From Vibrio mangrovi (GTDB lineage Bacteria > Pseudomonadota > Gammaproteobacteria > Enterobacterales > Vibrionaceae): a stretch of 64,000 bases of DNA. Positions 9,876 through 27,711 of this stretch are shown piece after piece (the stretch's first letter is position 1; each line of letters starts with the position of its first letter). The notes under the pieces were generated by a model. The model was not told where the DNA came from. It was given only the letters and a program-made list of their open reading frames with translations, and did no database searches. The stretch covers positions 3,410,001-3,474,000 of the forward strand of contig NZ_AP024883.1 in NCBI RefSeq assembly GCF_024346955.1, written 5' to 3'. The position numbers and the translations under genes are program-made.

Positions 9876-11279
9876 ATGAGTAAAGGATACGTATGGGTTG
9901 TCGATGACGATAGCTCTATTCGATGGGTGATGGAGAAAACCCTGTCTTCAGCGAACATCAAATGTGAAACTTTCTCTGATGCAGAAAGTGTACTGATGGC
10001 TTTGGAAAGAGAATCCCCTGACGTATTAGTATCCGATATCCGTATGCCCGGAATCGATGGAATCGAACTATTGAATCAAGTTCACACCCGCTCGCCGGAT
10101 CTACCTGTGATCATCATGACAGCTCACTCGGATCTGGATGCTGCAGTCAATGCATACCAAAAAGGAGCTTTTGAATATCTTCCCAAGCCCTTTGATGTTG
10201 ACGAAACCCTGACTTTAGTAGAACGAGCCATCGCCCATGGGCAGGAACAGAGAAAAGAGCAGTCTGGCCGACTGGCAAATACCGATGAAACACCAGAAAT
10301 TATTGGTGAAGCTCCAGCCATGCAGGAAGTTTTCAGAGCAATAGGACGTCTTTCCCGTTCTTCAATTTCTGTTCTGATCAACGGTGAATCAGGTACGGGT
10401 AAAGAGCTGGTTGCTCATGCGTTGCACCGCCACAGTCCCAGAGCTCAAAAGCCGTTTATCGCCTTGAATATGGCTGCGATTCCAAAGGATCTGATTGAAT
10501 CAGAGCTATTCGGTCACGAGAAAGGTGCATTTACTGGTGCGAATAATGTCAGACAAGGCCGATTTGAACAGGCCAATGGCGGCACGTTATTTCTGGATGA
10601 AATTGGAGATATGCCCCTTGATATCCAAACACGATTACTACGTGTATTAGCCGACGGACAATTTTATCGTGTCGGGGGACATTCAGCGATAAAAGTCGAT
10701 GTCCGAATTGTTGCTGCGACGCATCAAAACCTTGAGAAACTGGTTCATCAGGGGAAATTCAGAGAAGACCTCTTCCATCGTCTGAATGTCATCCGGATTC
10801 ATATTCCTGCGCTCAGAGAACGACGACAAGATATTGAGAAGCTGACGAAACATTTCCTCGCTCTGGCAGCGAAGGAGCTTGGCGTTGAAATGAAAACCTT
10901 GCATCCAAAGTCACTGGAAATATTAAATCGACTGGATTGGCCTGGGAATGTCCGTCAACTCGAGAACATGTGCCGCTGGCTCACTGTCATGGCCAGTGGA
11001 ACTGAAGTCCTGCCAAATGATTTACCTTCAGAGCTTCTTGCAGAGAAGAAAAGTGTAGAATTTGACAGTGACACTAGCTGGCAGAAGCAACTGGAAGCTT
11101 GGGCGAAAACAGCCTTATCCGCAGGAGAGACTGATCTACTCTCTTATGCTTTACCTGAGTTTGAAAGAATTCTTCTGGAAGCTGCATTAAATCATACCAA
11201 CGGTCATAAACAGGATGCGGCAAAAGTTCTGGGATGGGGGCGCAACACGCTGACCAGAAAGTTGAAAGAGCTTTATTGA
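9876..11279 (+). CDS. glnG: Nitrogen response regulator NtrC
   Basis: A 467-residue enhancer-binding protein. The receiver domain carries the phospho-acceptor Asp54 (LVSDIRMPG), then an AAA+ sigma-54 interaction domain with Walker A GESGTGKE, the GAFTGA loop and the GNVRQLEN sensor region, and a C-terminal Fis-type helix-turn-helix (HKQDAAKVLGWGRNTLTRKL). It activates RpoN promoters such as that of glnA. GAGGA sits ahead of ATG 9876. Kinase gene glnL is directly upstream, and a hairpin lies after the stop. Confidence 0.97.
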   Translation: MSKGYVWVVDDDSSIRWVMEKTLSSANIKCETFSDAESVLMALERESPDVLVSDIRMPGIDGIELLNQVHTRSPDLPVIIMTAHSDLDAAVNAYQKGAFEYLPKPFDVDETLTLVERAIAHGQEQRKEQSGRLANTDETPEIIGEAPAMQEVFRAIGRLSRSSISVLINGESGTGKELVAHALHRHSPRAQKPFIALNMAAIPKDLIESELFGHEKGAFTGANNVRQGRFEQANGGTLFLDEIGDMPLDIQTRLLRVLADGQFYRVGGHSAIKVDVRIVAATHQNLEKLVHQGKFREDLFHRLNVIRIHIPALRERRQDIEKLTKHFLALAAKELGVEMKTLHPKSLEILNRLDWPGNVRQLENMCRWLTVMASGTEVLPNDLPSELLAEKKSVEFDSDTSWQKQLEAWAKTALSAGETDLLSYALPEFERILLEAALNHTNGHKQDAAKVLGWGRNTLTRKLKELY

Positions 11280-11311
11280 GTTCTCCTCAATTTTTCAATA
11301 TCAAATCATAT

Positions 11312-11343
11312 GTGACTACTTCTTCACCCAATGAAGTAGTCAC
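11312..11343. repeat. Perfect inverted repeat between glnG and add
   Basis: GTGACTACTTC and GAAGTAGTCAC are perfect 11-base arms around a 10-base loop. There is no T tract, so it may be a Rho-assisted terminator, an RNA-stability hairpin or an operator. It is the only notable structure in the 150-base gap. Confidence 0.6.
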
Positions 11344-11429
11344 TACTGCTCATCAGCTGACATATCTTGTTCGGCTCCTTATACTAAGCAAACCTTACCC
11401 CGGACAAATGTGTTACAAAGGTGACCAGC

Positions 11430-12431
11430 ATGATCGATCCCACTCTTCCACTTACTGATTTACACCGCCATCTTGATGGGAATATTCGTCCTCAGACAAT
11501 TCTGGAACTAGCCAGGCAGTTTAATATCTCTCTGCCAGCAAATAATCTGGAGCAGCTACGTCCTCATGTACAAGTTCTTGATAACGAACCCTCGCTTGTT
11601 GCTTTTCTGGCAAAGTTAGATTGGGGAGTTTCCGTATTGGGAGATCTTGAGGCATGCCGGCGTATTGCGTATGAAAATGTGGCAGATCTCTTACGGGCTG
11701 GTATTGACTATGCGGAACTGAGATTTTCTCCCTACTATATGGCAATGAATCATCAACTACCACTCGGAGGTGTTGTCGAAGCTGTTATTGATGGTGTTCA
11801 AGCTGGCAGCAGAGATCTTAATGTTCAGGTGAACCTGATTGGTATTATGAGCCGAACCTTCGGGACGAAGGCCTGCCAAGAAGAATTAACAGCAATCCTG
11901 ACACAGAAAAAACATATGGTCGCTATCGATCTTGCCGGAGATGAGTTAGGTCATCCGGGTGAACAGTTCATTTCCCATTTTCAGCAAGTCCGAGAATCAG
12001 GCTTGCATGTAACCGTACATGCCGGAGAAGCTGCCGGTTCAGAAAGTATCTGGCAGGCTATCCAAGAATTGGGAGCAACCCGGATAGGGCACGGCGTGAA
12101 AGCTATCAATGATCCAAACTTAATGGAATACATGGCGAAACATGGAATCGGAATTGAATCCTGTTTAACTTCGAATATTCAGACCAGTACTGTTGATTGC
12201 TTAGAAAAACACCCGATTAAAACATTTCTGAAATATGGAATTCCTGTCTGCCTCAATACTGATGATCCTGCTGTTGAAGGTATTGAATTATTACATGAGT
12301 ATGAAAGTGCAGCGCCCAAAGCTGGTCTATCACCTGAGCAACTGAGAGAGATACAAAACAATGGACTTGAACTAGCTTTTTTATCTGATAAAGAGAAGCA
12401 AAAGATCAGACAGCATGCACTCTCTAAGTAA
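11430..12431 (+). CDS. add: Adenosine deaminase
   Basis: A 333-residue zinc enzyme that converts adenosine and deoxyadenosine to inosine and deoxyinosine in purine salvage. Metal and active-site motifs are visible: HRHLDG at residues about 12-17, HAGEAAGS, GHGVK, SCLTSNIQT and NTDDPA. ATG 11430 is preferred to the GTG at 11421 because AAAGG lies just upstream at the right distance. It stands alone on its transcript, following glnG, an order also known in Vibrio genomes. A hairpin with a pyrimidine-rich tail follows the stop codon. Confidence 0.96.
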   Translation: MIDPTLPLTDLHRHLDGNIRPQTILELARQFNISLPANNLEQLRPHVQVLDNEPSLVAFLAKLDWGVSVLGDLEACRRIAYENVADLLRAGIDYAELRFSPYYMAMNHQLPLGGVVEAVIDGVQAGSRDLNVQVNLIGIMSRTFGTKACQEELTAILTQKKHMVAIDLAGDELGHPGEQFISHFQQVRESGLHVTVHAGEAAGSESIWQAIQELGATRIGHGVKAINDPNLMEYMAKHGIGIESCLTSNIQTSTVDCLEKHPIKTFLKYGIPVCLNTDDPAVEGIELLHEYESAAPKAGLSPEQLREIQNNGLELAFLSDKEKQKIRQHALSK

Positions 12432-12453
12432 TATTTAAACCAAATCACCATTT

Positions 12454-12475
12454 GCAGGGATTCATTGTTCCCTGC
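12454..12475 (+). terminator. Probable terminator after add
   Basis: GCAGGGA and TCCCTGC arms enclose an 8-base loop and are followed by TCTTCTCCC. The tail is pyrimidine-rich, not a pure T run, so termination may be partial. The remaining bases up to the tRNA-Asp terminator (12476-12696) show no gene or clear signal. Confidence 0.5.
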
Positions 12476-12696
12476 TCTTCTCCCTATAACTCCACATATA
12501 TTTCATCCAGTAAAACTTCCCTAATCGGACAACAGTGGACTAACAGTTTCAGTGGGTATCAGAGTCTGAGGCCAACATATTAGTCTGGAAATAGATTCAG
12601 AATGGATAGCCGTAGTTGTAAAGTTGGTCAGCGTAGAAACCGGTGTAAGCAGGCTGAAACCTTTGGGGCAAAACAACAGAAACCAGTAGTCCCGAC

Positions 12697-12730
12697 GTAA
12701 AAAAGCCCCAGTCTTGCAACTGAGGCTTCA
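12697..12730 (-). terminator. Terminator of the rRNA operon array
   Basis: Read on the minus strand, GAAGCCTCAGTTGC...GACTGGGGCTTTTTT forms a GC-rich stem followed by six T residues just after tRNA-Asp. It closes the distal rRNA operon. Confidence 0.85.
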
Positions 12731-12735
12731 ATAAG

Positions 12736-12812
12736 TGGCGGAGCGGACGGGACTCGAACCCGCGACCCCCGGCGTGACAGGCCGGTATTCTAACCAACTG
12801 AACTACCGCTCC
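12736..12812 (-). tRNA. tRNA-Asp (GTC)
   Basis: A 77-base cloverleaf including encoded CCA. The acceptor stem GGAGCGG/CCGCTCC, the D loop GTTCAGTTGGTTAGAA, the anticodon loop CTGTCAC with GTC, and the T arm GGTTCGAGTCC are all present. It lies distal to 5S, as the tRNA-Asp of some E. coli rrn operons does. Confidence 0.97.
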
Positions 12813-12903
12813 ACTTTTCAATCTGTCTGCTAAATCAAGTCTAATGCAACAGCTGCTTCATTTAGCTCGGTTCTCATCTTCTCAAAGACAAAAACATAAT
12901 GTA

Positions 12904-13022
12904 AGCCTGGCGATGACCTACTCTCACATGGGGAGACCCCACACTACCATCGGCGCTGTTTCGTTTCACTTCTGAGTTCGGCATGGAATCAGGTGGGTCC
13001 AAAACGCTATGGCCGCCAGGCA
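12904..13022 (-). rRNA. rrf: 5S rRNA, distal operon
   Basis: About 119 bases with the paired ends TGCCTGGCGGC and CGCCAGGC and the conserved central ACCCACCTGATTCCATGCCGA region. It is identical over its length to the copy at 18352-18470. Ends are placed by comparison with E. coli 5S. Confidence 0.95.
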
Positions 13023-13100
13023 AATTCTTTTAATCCGGAAAGCTGTATTCTCAAATCCACAACCAAGTCTCTTCAGAGCCCTAAAACCCCTTCGGTGTTG

Positions 13101-15990
<2,890 letters not shown>

Positions 15991-16219
15991 ATACAACCCG
16001 AAGAAGTTTCAGATTGCACTGTCAGCAACCAAAGTTGTCTCTCATTGATTTACATGAGCGAGAGACTGGTTTTGCCGGACTCAATTGAATACATACATTA
16101 AATGTATTCCAAGAACACTTGATTGTGTTGGTCTTTCTCTTTCGAGAAAGTATTGAGAACTTTTACAAGTAATCTGTTGTTTCTTTAAAAAACAACCATT
16201 ACTTTGTCAGCTTTCCAAA

Positions 16220-16231
16220 TTGTTAAAGAGC
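16220..16231 (-). promoter_or_regulatory. boxA antitermination site, 16S-23S spacer (distal operon)
   Basis: The minus strand reads GCTCTTTAACAA, the rrn boxA sequence bound by NusB-NusE. It lies between the spacer tRNA and 23S, as in other gammaproteobacterial rrn operons. Confidence 0.85.
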
Positions 16232-16308
16232 AAGATTTTACTTCATTCAAAGCAAAACCATTTCTAAATATTCTCTTTCTTAACACTCTAAAAAAGAACA
16301 CTTAAAGA

Positions 16309-16384
<76 letters not shown>

Positions 16385-16449
16385 ACTAAAATCTCTTCTC
16401 TATAAACCAAATCAATCTGTGTGAACACTCATACAACAACATCTTTACG

Positions 16450-17991
<1,542 letters not shown>

Positions 17992-18176
17992 AAAGTTTTT
18001 TTGAAGCTGAAGCTTCGGCTCAATGAATACTGTTCGTCTTACATAAATGTAAGACTGAATTGACTGTGCTGAACTTCAATTCCCGAAAGAATCTCGGTTC
18101 GGTTGGTCACTCGTATCATTGATAAAATCTTTTGGATGTTTATCGACGAGTGCCCACACAGATTGATTGGTCTATA

Positions 18177-18188
18177 TTGTTAAAGAGC
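18177..18188 (-). promoter_or_regulatory. boxA in the distal rRNA leader
   Basis: GCTCTTTAACAA on the minus strand, about 185 bases before 16S. Leader sequence from here to 16S is identical in both operons; the similarity stops just upstream of boxA. Confidence 0.85.
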
Positions 18189-18225
18189 TTTGCTTTCAGT
18201 GCCTTAGCACCTTGGCAGGAGGCGT

Positions 18226-18253
18226 ATAATACGCTACCTACTTCGAAAGTCAA
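18226..18253 (-). promoter_or_regulatory. rRNA promoter of the distal operon
   Basis: Minus-strand TTGACT (18248-18253) and TATTAT (18226-18231) are 16 bases apart with a GC-rich discriminator (ACGCCTCC). This is typical of stringently controlled rrn promoters and shows that the distal operon can be transcribed independently of the proximal one. The remaining bases to the upstream 5S show no tRNA; a TGCTTCTTCAGGAAGCA hairpin at about 18292-18314 may be the proximal operon's terminator. Confidence 0.8.
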
Positions 18254-18351
18254 CATAAAACTTTCATCTTTCTGAAAAGCTTTATGGTGACCTGCTTCCT
18301 GAAGAAGCAAGCATGTTTCCGGGTTTATCTCAACCTGAAAACGATAATTAA

Positions 18352-18470
18352 AGCCTGGCGATGACCTACTCTCACATGGGGAGACCCCACACTACCATCG
18401 GCGCTGTTTCGTTTCACTTCTGAGTTCGGCATGGAATCAGGTGGGTCCAAAACGCTATGGCCGCCAGGCA
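18352..18470 (-). rRNA. rrf: 5S rRNA, proximal operon
   Basis: Same 119-base sequence as the copy at 12904-13022. No tRNA follows it; the promoter of the next operon begins about 100 bases downstream. Confidence 0.95.
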
Positions 18471-18548
18471 AATTCTTCTAATCCGGAAAGCTGTATTCTC
18501 ATATCCACAATCAAGTCTCTTCAGAGCCCTAAAACCCCTTCGGTGTTG

Positions 18549-21438
<2,890 letters not shown>

Positions 21439-21666
21439 ATACAACCCGAAGAAGTTTCAGATTGCACTGTCAGCAACCAAAGTTGTCTCTCATTGATTTA
21501 CATGAGCGAGAGACTGGTTTTGCCGGACTCAATTGAATACATACATTAAATGTATTCCAAGAACACTTGATTGTGTTGGTCTTTCTCTTTCGAGAAAGTA
21601 TTGAGAACTTTTACAAGTAATCTGTTGTTTCTTTAAAAACAACCATTACTTTGTCAGCTTTCCAAA

Positions 21667-21678
21667 TTGTTAAAGAGC
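21667..21678 (-). promoter_or_regulatory. boxA antitermination site, 16S-23S spacer (proximal operon)
   Basis: GCTCTTTAACAA on the minus strand, the same element and context as at 16220-16231. Confidence 0.85.
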
Positions 21679-21755
21679 AAGATTTTACTTCATTCAAAGC
21701 AAAACCATTTCTAAATATTCTCTTTCTTAACACTCTAAAAAAGAACACTTAAAGA

Positions 21756-21831
21756 TGGTGGAGCTATGCGGGATCGAACCGCAGACCTCCTGCGTGCAAG
21801 GCAGGCGCTCTCCCAGCTGAGCTATAGCCCC
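21756..21831 (-). tRNA. tRNA-Ala (TGC) in the rRNA spacer
   Basis: A 76-base tRNA with CCA and anticodon TGC within CTGCCTTGCACGCAG. It follows tRNA-Ile in the usual Ile-Ala spacer order. All arms outside the anticodon stem-loop equal those of the GGC tRNA in the other operon. Confidence 0.97.
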
Positions 21832-21926
21832 ATCGCGGCATATTGCAAATTTTCTTATGCAAGGCAAGTTATGAGGAAGCATATCAATAATATGCGACGA
21901 ATAACTTAACACAGCAGAAGGAAATT

Positions 21927-22003
21927 TGGTGGGTCTGAGTGGACTTGAACCACCGACCTCTCGCTTATCAGGCGAACGCTCTAACCACCTGAGCTACAGA
22001 CCC
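21927..22003 (-). tRNA. tRNA-Ile (GAT) in the rRNA spacer
   Basis: A 77-base tRNA with CCA, acceptor GGGTCTG/CAGACCC and anticodon GAT in GCCTGATAAGC. It is the first tRNA after 16S in the proximal operon; the distal operon lacks it. Confidence 0.97.
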
Positions 22004-22065
22004 AAAATCTCTTCTCTATAAACCAAATCAATCTGTGTGAACACTCATACAACAACATCTTTACG

Positions 22066-23607
<1,542 letters not shown>

Positions 23608-23792
23608 AAAGTTTTTTTGAAGCTGAAGCTTCGGCTCAATGAATACTGTTCGTCTTACATAAATGTAAGACTGAATTGACTGTGCTGAACTTCAATTCCC
23701 GAAAGAATCTCGGTTCGGTTGGTCACTCGTATCATTGATAAAATCTTTTGGATGTTTATCGACGAGTGCCCACACAGATTGATTGGTCTATA

Positions 23793-23804
23793 TTGTTAAA
23801 GAGC
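23793..23804 (-). promoter_or_regulatory. boxA in the proximal rRNA leader
   Basis: GCTCTTTAACAA on the minus strand; leader sequence downstream of it equals that of the distal operon. Confidence 0.85.
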
Positions 23805-23842
23805 ATCTAGCGCTGGGCTTATCGCCTCGGCTAGGGGTGCGT

Positions 23843-23870
23843 ATCTTACGCCTTTCGAAAATCAAGTCAA
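23843..23870 (-). promoter_or_regulatory. Proximal rRNA promoter P2
   Basis: Minus-strand TTGACT (23865-23870) and TAAGAT (23843-23848) are 16 bases apart, followed by ACGCACCCC. The -35 and the spacing match the distal operon promoter. Confidence 0.75.
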
Positions 23871-23949
23871 CACATATTTGCCAGTATTTTCTAGATTTTC
23901 TTTGACCTTCAGCTTGCCGTTTTCAGACACTCTCTGTCGGTGAGGCGGC

Positions 23950-23977
23950 ATTATAGGGAACAAATAACTTGTAGCAA
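23950..23977 (-). promoter_or_regulatory. Proximal rRNA promoter P1
   Basis: Minus-strand TTGCTA (23972-23977) and a perfect TATAAT (23950-23955) with a 16-base spacer and a GCCGCC discriminator. An A/T-rich stretch upstream (23978-24010) could act as an UP element. The rest of the gap to 24167 has no other recognised signal. Confidence 0.78.
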
Positions 23978-24167
23978 GTGATTTTTTAACTTTTTCTTTC
24001 GTTTGCTCAAAAAGGAATCAAAAACCTTTTAAATAATGTTACAACCTTTGAGGATTATCACAGCAATAGGTTGGAAAAACACCATACATAAACGTAAGAT
24101 TCATGTATCTGTTCTATTTTGTTTATGTATTCATCTTTCTTATTTAATTGATAAGTAGTATTCCAAT

Positions 24168-24620
24168 ATGAATTTGACTAAATCTCTTTTATGGCTTGCC
24201 GCATTTGCTGTGTTAGGTGCTATCGCTCTTTCTCAGTTGGCAATTCCCGCGGTTGTTGCTTTTCTGATTGGACTTGCAGGTGCAACCCTTATTTTTATCC
24301 TCACCTCACAAACCACATCTTCTCGCCAACAATCACAGATGGCGACAACAACGCTATATGTCGGCAATCTGCCTTACAAAGCAAATGAATCAAATGTGAA
24401 AAGCCTATTTTCACAATACGGCGAAGTATTTGCAGTCCGTTTAATGAAAGACAAGCGGACCGGGAAGCGGCGTGGATTTGGTTTTGTCGTCATGCCCGAC
24501 GCCGAAGCTCAAAAAGCCATTACTCAACTCAATGAGTCCAGTTATATGGACAGAACCCTAAAAGTCCGGGTTGCTAACGATCCGAAAAATCCGGAATCGG
24601 AAAACGTTCAACTCGATTAA
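24168..24620 (+). CDS. Membrane-anchored RRM RNA-binding protein
   Basis: A 150-residue protein with two hydrophobic segments at the N terminus (about residues 7-24 and 27-46) and one RNA recognition motif (about 61-140). The RNP2 motif LYVGNL and RNP1 motif KRRGFGFVVM are intact. This hairpin-plus-RRM form occurs in vibrios next to murI; its RNA target is unknown. It is divergent from the rRNA promoters and overlaps the 3' end of murI by 47 bases on the opposite strand, so both C termini are encoded by the same DNA. ATG 24168 is the first start and has no strong ribosome site. Confidence 0.85.
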   Translation: MNLTKSLLWLAAFAVLGAIALSQLAIPAVVAFLIGLAGATLIFILTSQTTSSRQQSQMATTTLYVGNLPYKANESNVKSLFSQYGEVFAVRLMKDKRTGKRRGFGFVVMPDAEAQKAITQLNESSYMDRTLKVRVANDPKNPESENVQLD

Positions 24621-25380
24621 ATCCCCAACCTGAAAGGATCTGATTCAGTGCCTTCTCTTTAAATGGGAAGGTACTGGAAAATATCCGGTGCTTTCCCGGA
24701 ATATGTCGACACATTAGTGGTGAAACCAGGCTCTCAACTCTTTTAGCAATTGCCTTCCCCGAATCAACTAAAACGACCTCATTTCCCAGCACCTGCTGAA
24801 TTTCACCTCTCAACAATGGAAAATGAGTACATCCAAGTACAGCAACATCAACTCTTCCCCGGACTGGCTGGAGAATATGGCTCAATTGTTCCATATCAAC
24901 AGAATCACCCCGTAATTTATGTTCAGCGATATCAACCAACTCAGTCGATCCCAGCAGATATACTTCTTTATTACAGGAAAAATCACGGATCAGTTCATGC
25001 GTATATGGGCGTCGGATAGTCGCAGGAGTTGCGATAAGACCGACAGATTTTCGGGCCAGATTGCAGGCAGGCTTAATGGCGGGAACAACACCAACTACGG
25101 GAATGCTTAGTTTTTTGCGTAATGTAGGGAGGACGATCGTACTCGCGGTATTACAGGCGATCACGACTAAATCAATATCCATTTCCGTCACGATTGACGT
25201 AACTAAGGTTTCAACCCGGCTCAGTAATTCTTGCTGTGATAACTCTCCGTAAGGATAACCCTCGTTATCAAACAGATAGAAATAGTTATGATTAGGGAGT
25301 AAACGATGGATTTCCCGATAAACCGACAACCCGCCGACACCGGAATCAAAGAGTAGAATATTAGGAACTAGTGAGGACAC
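24574..25380 (-). CDS. murI: Glutamate racemase
   Basis: About 268 residues. The enzyme makes D-glutamate for peptidoglycan precursors in the cytoplasm. Both catalytic cysteines are visible in VVIACNTAST and LGCTHFPLL, with the N-terminal FDSGVGGLSV and YPYGE motifs. GTG 25380 gives an N terminus of family length; a TTG at 25404 would add eight residues, and neither has a clear ribosome site. It lies between btuB and the rRNA operons on the same strand, the same order as E. coli btuB-murI-rrnB. Confidence 0.95.
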   Translation of the reverse strand: MSSLVPNILLFDSGVGGLSVYREIHRLLPNHNYFYLFDNEGYPYGELSQQELLSRVETLVTSIVTEMDIDLVVIACNTASTIVLPTLRKKLSIPVVGVVPAIKPACNLARKSVGLIATPATIRRPYTHELIRDFSCNKEVYLLGSTELVDIAEHKLRGDSVDMEQLSHILQPVRGRVDVAVLGCTHFPLLRGEIQQVLGNEVVLVDSGKAIAKRVESLVSPLMCRHIPGKHRIFSSTFPFKEKALNQILSGWGFNRVERFPIPDFSDR

Positions 25381-25470
25381 GATAACAACATTGAACAACA
25401 GCAAGCTAGAGAATAAGTTGCATCATACGCTTTCAATGTTTTTTGGCAATAACAATGGATTTATGAGAAA

Positions 25471-25488
25471 GCCGCCAGTATAGGCGGC
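25471..25488 (-). terminator. Hairpin between btuB and murI
   Basis: GCCGCC-AGTATA-GGCGGC forms a short GC stem; on the minus strand it is followed by TTTCTC, so it is at best a weak or partial terminator. It begins within 30 bases of the btuB stop. Confidence 0.45.
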
Positions 25489-25497
25489 CCATAACGA

Positions 25498-27324
25498 TCA
25501 AAAATCATACGACATGTTTAGATAGTATTCTCTATCTGCCGTGTTATAACCAAGCGCTGTCTGATAATCTTTGTCAAGCAAATTAGCTACTTTAGCACCG
25601 ACTTTCAATCCATTATCAAATAAATAAGAAGTCGCCACATCAACTAAACCGTAGCCCCCCATCACTTTGCTGTTACTGGCATCATCATATCTTTTTCCCT
25701 GAAACAAATAACTCAGATTAATTTGCCATTGTTCAATTCGATATTCGGTATCCCACTTCACATTATGTCTCGCCCGTCGCCTTAGTTGCTGACCCGTCGC
25801 ACTATTCTTAGCATCCAGAAAATCATATGCAATAGTATGATAGAAGTTCCCTGTATCAAACTCCGACACAAATTCAATACCTTGTATCTCTACTTTGTCT
25901 ACATTCTCATTTGAAGAACTATCGATCATGTTTTTGACAAGACTTCTATAAGCAGCAAGGCGAATATCCGCATTTTGATAAGTTCCTTCGAATGCAAGTT
26001 CACCTGTTTTTGTGTCTTCAGGAACAAGTAATGGATTTCCGGAATAACAACCAAAGGATCCAAAACATTGAGTAGGCCAGTAGAGCTGATTAAATGTTGG
26101 TGCTTTGAAAGCTTCGCCATAACTAGCCGTGATTCGGAAATCATCCGAGAAACGATAAGCAGATGCAATTTGACGAGTTGTCACATAGTTGTAGGTACTA
26201 CTCTTATCTCGTCGAATATTACCCTCGGCAGAAAAATCCCCCAAGGATAAATACCCGCCAATATATCCAGCAATATTTCTTCGCTTATCATTAATATATT
26301 CGACTGAACCGTTATCAACACGATCACGATACCAATCTACACCACCTGTAACTACAAGTGCATGACTTAACTTATACTGGTTATCCCATGACAGTGTATC
26401 CCGATTGGTACTGATCGTATTTGGTGTTGCCCCCTGCCCATGAGTTTCGGCCGAGTCTTGATTCGTTGCAATAGTAAAATGACTTTGATAGTTCTGATCT
26501 GTCTTATATTCTGTAACCAGACCAATATTGTATAAGTCGCTATCTGTCTGGTCTGCTCCGTTAGATGATCGTCCGTAGTCATAATCAGAATCTTTTCTCT
26601 GATAATACCCATTAAATTTTAAAGTGAATGAATCAGATATATTCTTGCCTGCATCAGCCAGAATATATTGAGAAAGAACCCCATCATTATCAGAATCATA
26701 GGTGTTAGTACTATCAGACTTCACATCAAATCCATCATTCTGTTGATGTGTAATCGACATGTTTAGCCAGCTACTTTCATCAGCTGTAGAAAAATAAGCA
26801 TTAGTATCGAAGTAATGATGGCTTCCCACTGATGTCGAAACACCTGCCCTGTTATTCGGTGATGCAGTAGTAATCAAATTAACAACACCGCTTACAGCAT
26901 CAGAACCATAAACTGCAGCACGCGGGCCCCGAAGCACTTCGATTCTCTCGATACCTTTCAGTGGGATTGCGGATAGATCAGTTGCTCCGGTAGTGGCACT
27001 ACCAATGCGAATACCGTTAATGAGAAATAGCGTATTTTTAGATGAGCGTCCCTGTAAATAAAGCTCCGAGCTTTGTCCAATCCCTCCCTGATTAACAATT
27101 TGAGCATTGGGCAAACGTTTCAAAACTTCAATCAAAGATGTCGCTTGAATTGCATCAATATCCTGTTTGGTAATTACTTCTACAGGTTCAATCGTCTCTT
27201 GTATTTTCTGTTCAAACCGATTAGCCGTAACAACCATAGTCTCTGTATTTGAACTGTCTGCGTAAGAATAAAAGGCACAAGGAAGCTGCGATACCACTGC
27301 TATCGCTAAAGTTGTTTTTTTCAT
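25498..27324 (-). CDS. btuB: Vitamin B12 TonB-dependent outer membrane receptor BtuB
   Basis: A 608-residue precursor with a signal peptide (to about residue 22), a TonB box TMVVTANRF, a plug domain (LRGPRAAVYGSDAVSGVVN) and a 22-strand barrel ending in aromatic DF. It imports cobalamin using TonB energy. Length and plug match E. coli BtuB; position between trmA and murI is the E. coli order, and the cobalamin riboswitch just upstream settles the substrate. One cysteine pair (CFGSFGC) lies in a predicted external loop. Expression should fall when B12 is abundant. Confidence 0.95.
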   Translation of the reverse strand: MKKTTLAIAVVSQLPCAFYSYADSSNTETMVVTANRFEQKIQETIEPVEVITKQDIDAIQATSLIEVLKRLPNAQIVNQGGIGQSSELYLQGRSSKNTLFLINGIRIGSATTGATDLSAIPLKGIERIEVLRGPRAAVYGSDAVSGVVNLITTASPNNRAGVSTSVGSHHYFDTNAYFSTADESSWLNMSITHQQNDGFDVKSDSTNTYDSDNDGVLSQYILADAGKNISDSFTLKFNGYYQRKDSDYDYGRSSNGADQTDSDLYNIGLVTEYKTDQNYQSHFTIATNQDSAETHGQGATPNTISTNRDTLSWDNQYKLSHALVVTGGVDWYRDRVDNGSVEYINDKRRNIAGYIGGYLSLGDFSAEGNIRRDKSSTYNYVTTRQIASAYRFSDDFRITASYGEAFKAPTFNQLYWPTQCFGSFGCYSGNPLLVPEDTKTGELAFEGTYQNADIRLAAYRSLVKNMIDSSSNENVDKVEIQGIEFVSEFDTGNFYHTIAYDFLDAKNSATGQQLRRRARHNVKWDTEYRIEQWQINLSYLFQGKRYDDASNSKVMGGYGLVDVATSYLFDNGLKVGAKVANLLDKDYQTALGYNTADREYYLNMSYDF

Positions 27325-27374
27325 TGTTATATCCTGAATTCGCGTTAATCCGACCGGGTTTGCAATGTTGTCCC

Positions 27375-27535
27375 GGCTGTTGGCAGGTCTTCGGACTTAA
27401 GAATATGATCGCAATAATACGACGGCCGAAACCTCGACTTCCCACATAAAATGCAGTGTCTAGGGAGATTTAGTCTTCTATTTACCGCTGCGCGTCAGTT
27501 CTGGATTTACACCAGATTCCCTTTTAAGCTCTTAA
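27375..27535 (-). promoter_or_regulatory. Cobalamin riboswitch
   Basis: Minus-strand segments in order: GGGAATCTGGTGTAAATCC, the ACTGACGCGCAGCGGTAA core, GGGAAGTCGAGG, and the B12-box region GTCCGAAGACCTGCC. These are the conserved blocks of the AdoCbl aptamer. It ends about 50 bases before the btuB start, so ligand binding can occlude translation initiation. Confidence 0.95.
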
Positions 27536-27711
27536 CAGATTGTTAACAGCACCAACAGGACGCTGATAATATTGATACCTGTCACATTTGTCCAGTGTCA
27601 GAAAGCTGCTTATAGTATGCTGAATTTAATACAAGGGGCTGGACTTCTGGTCAGGTTTGAATAAAATCTGCGCTCTTTGATTGTTCGCTCTGTGTGTAAA
27701 AAGGTAATACG

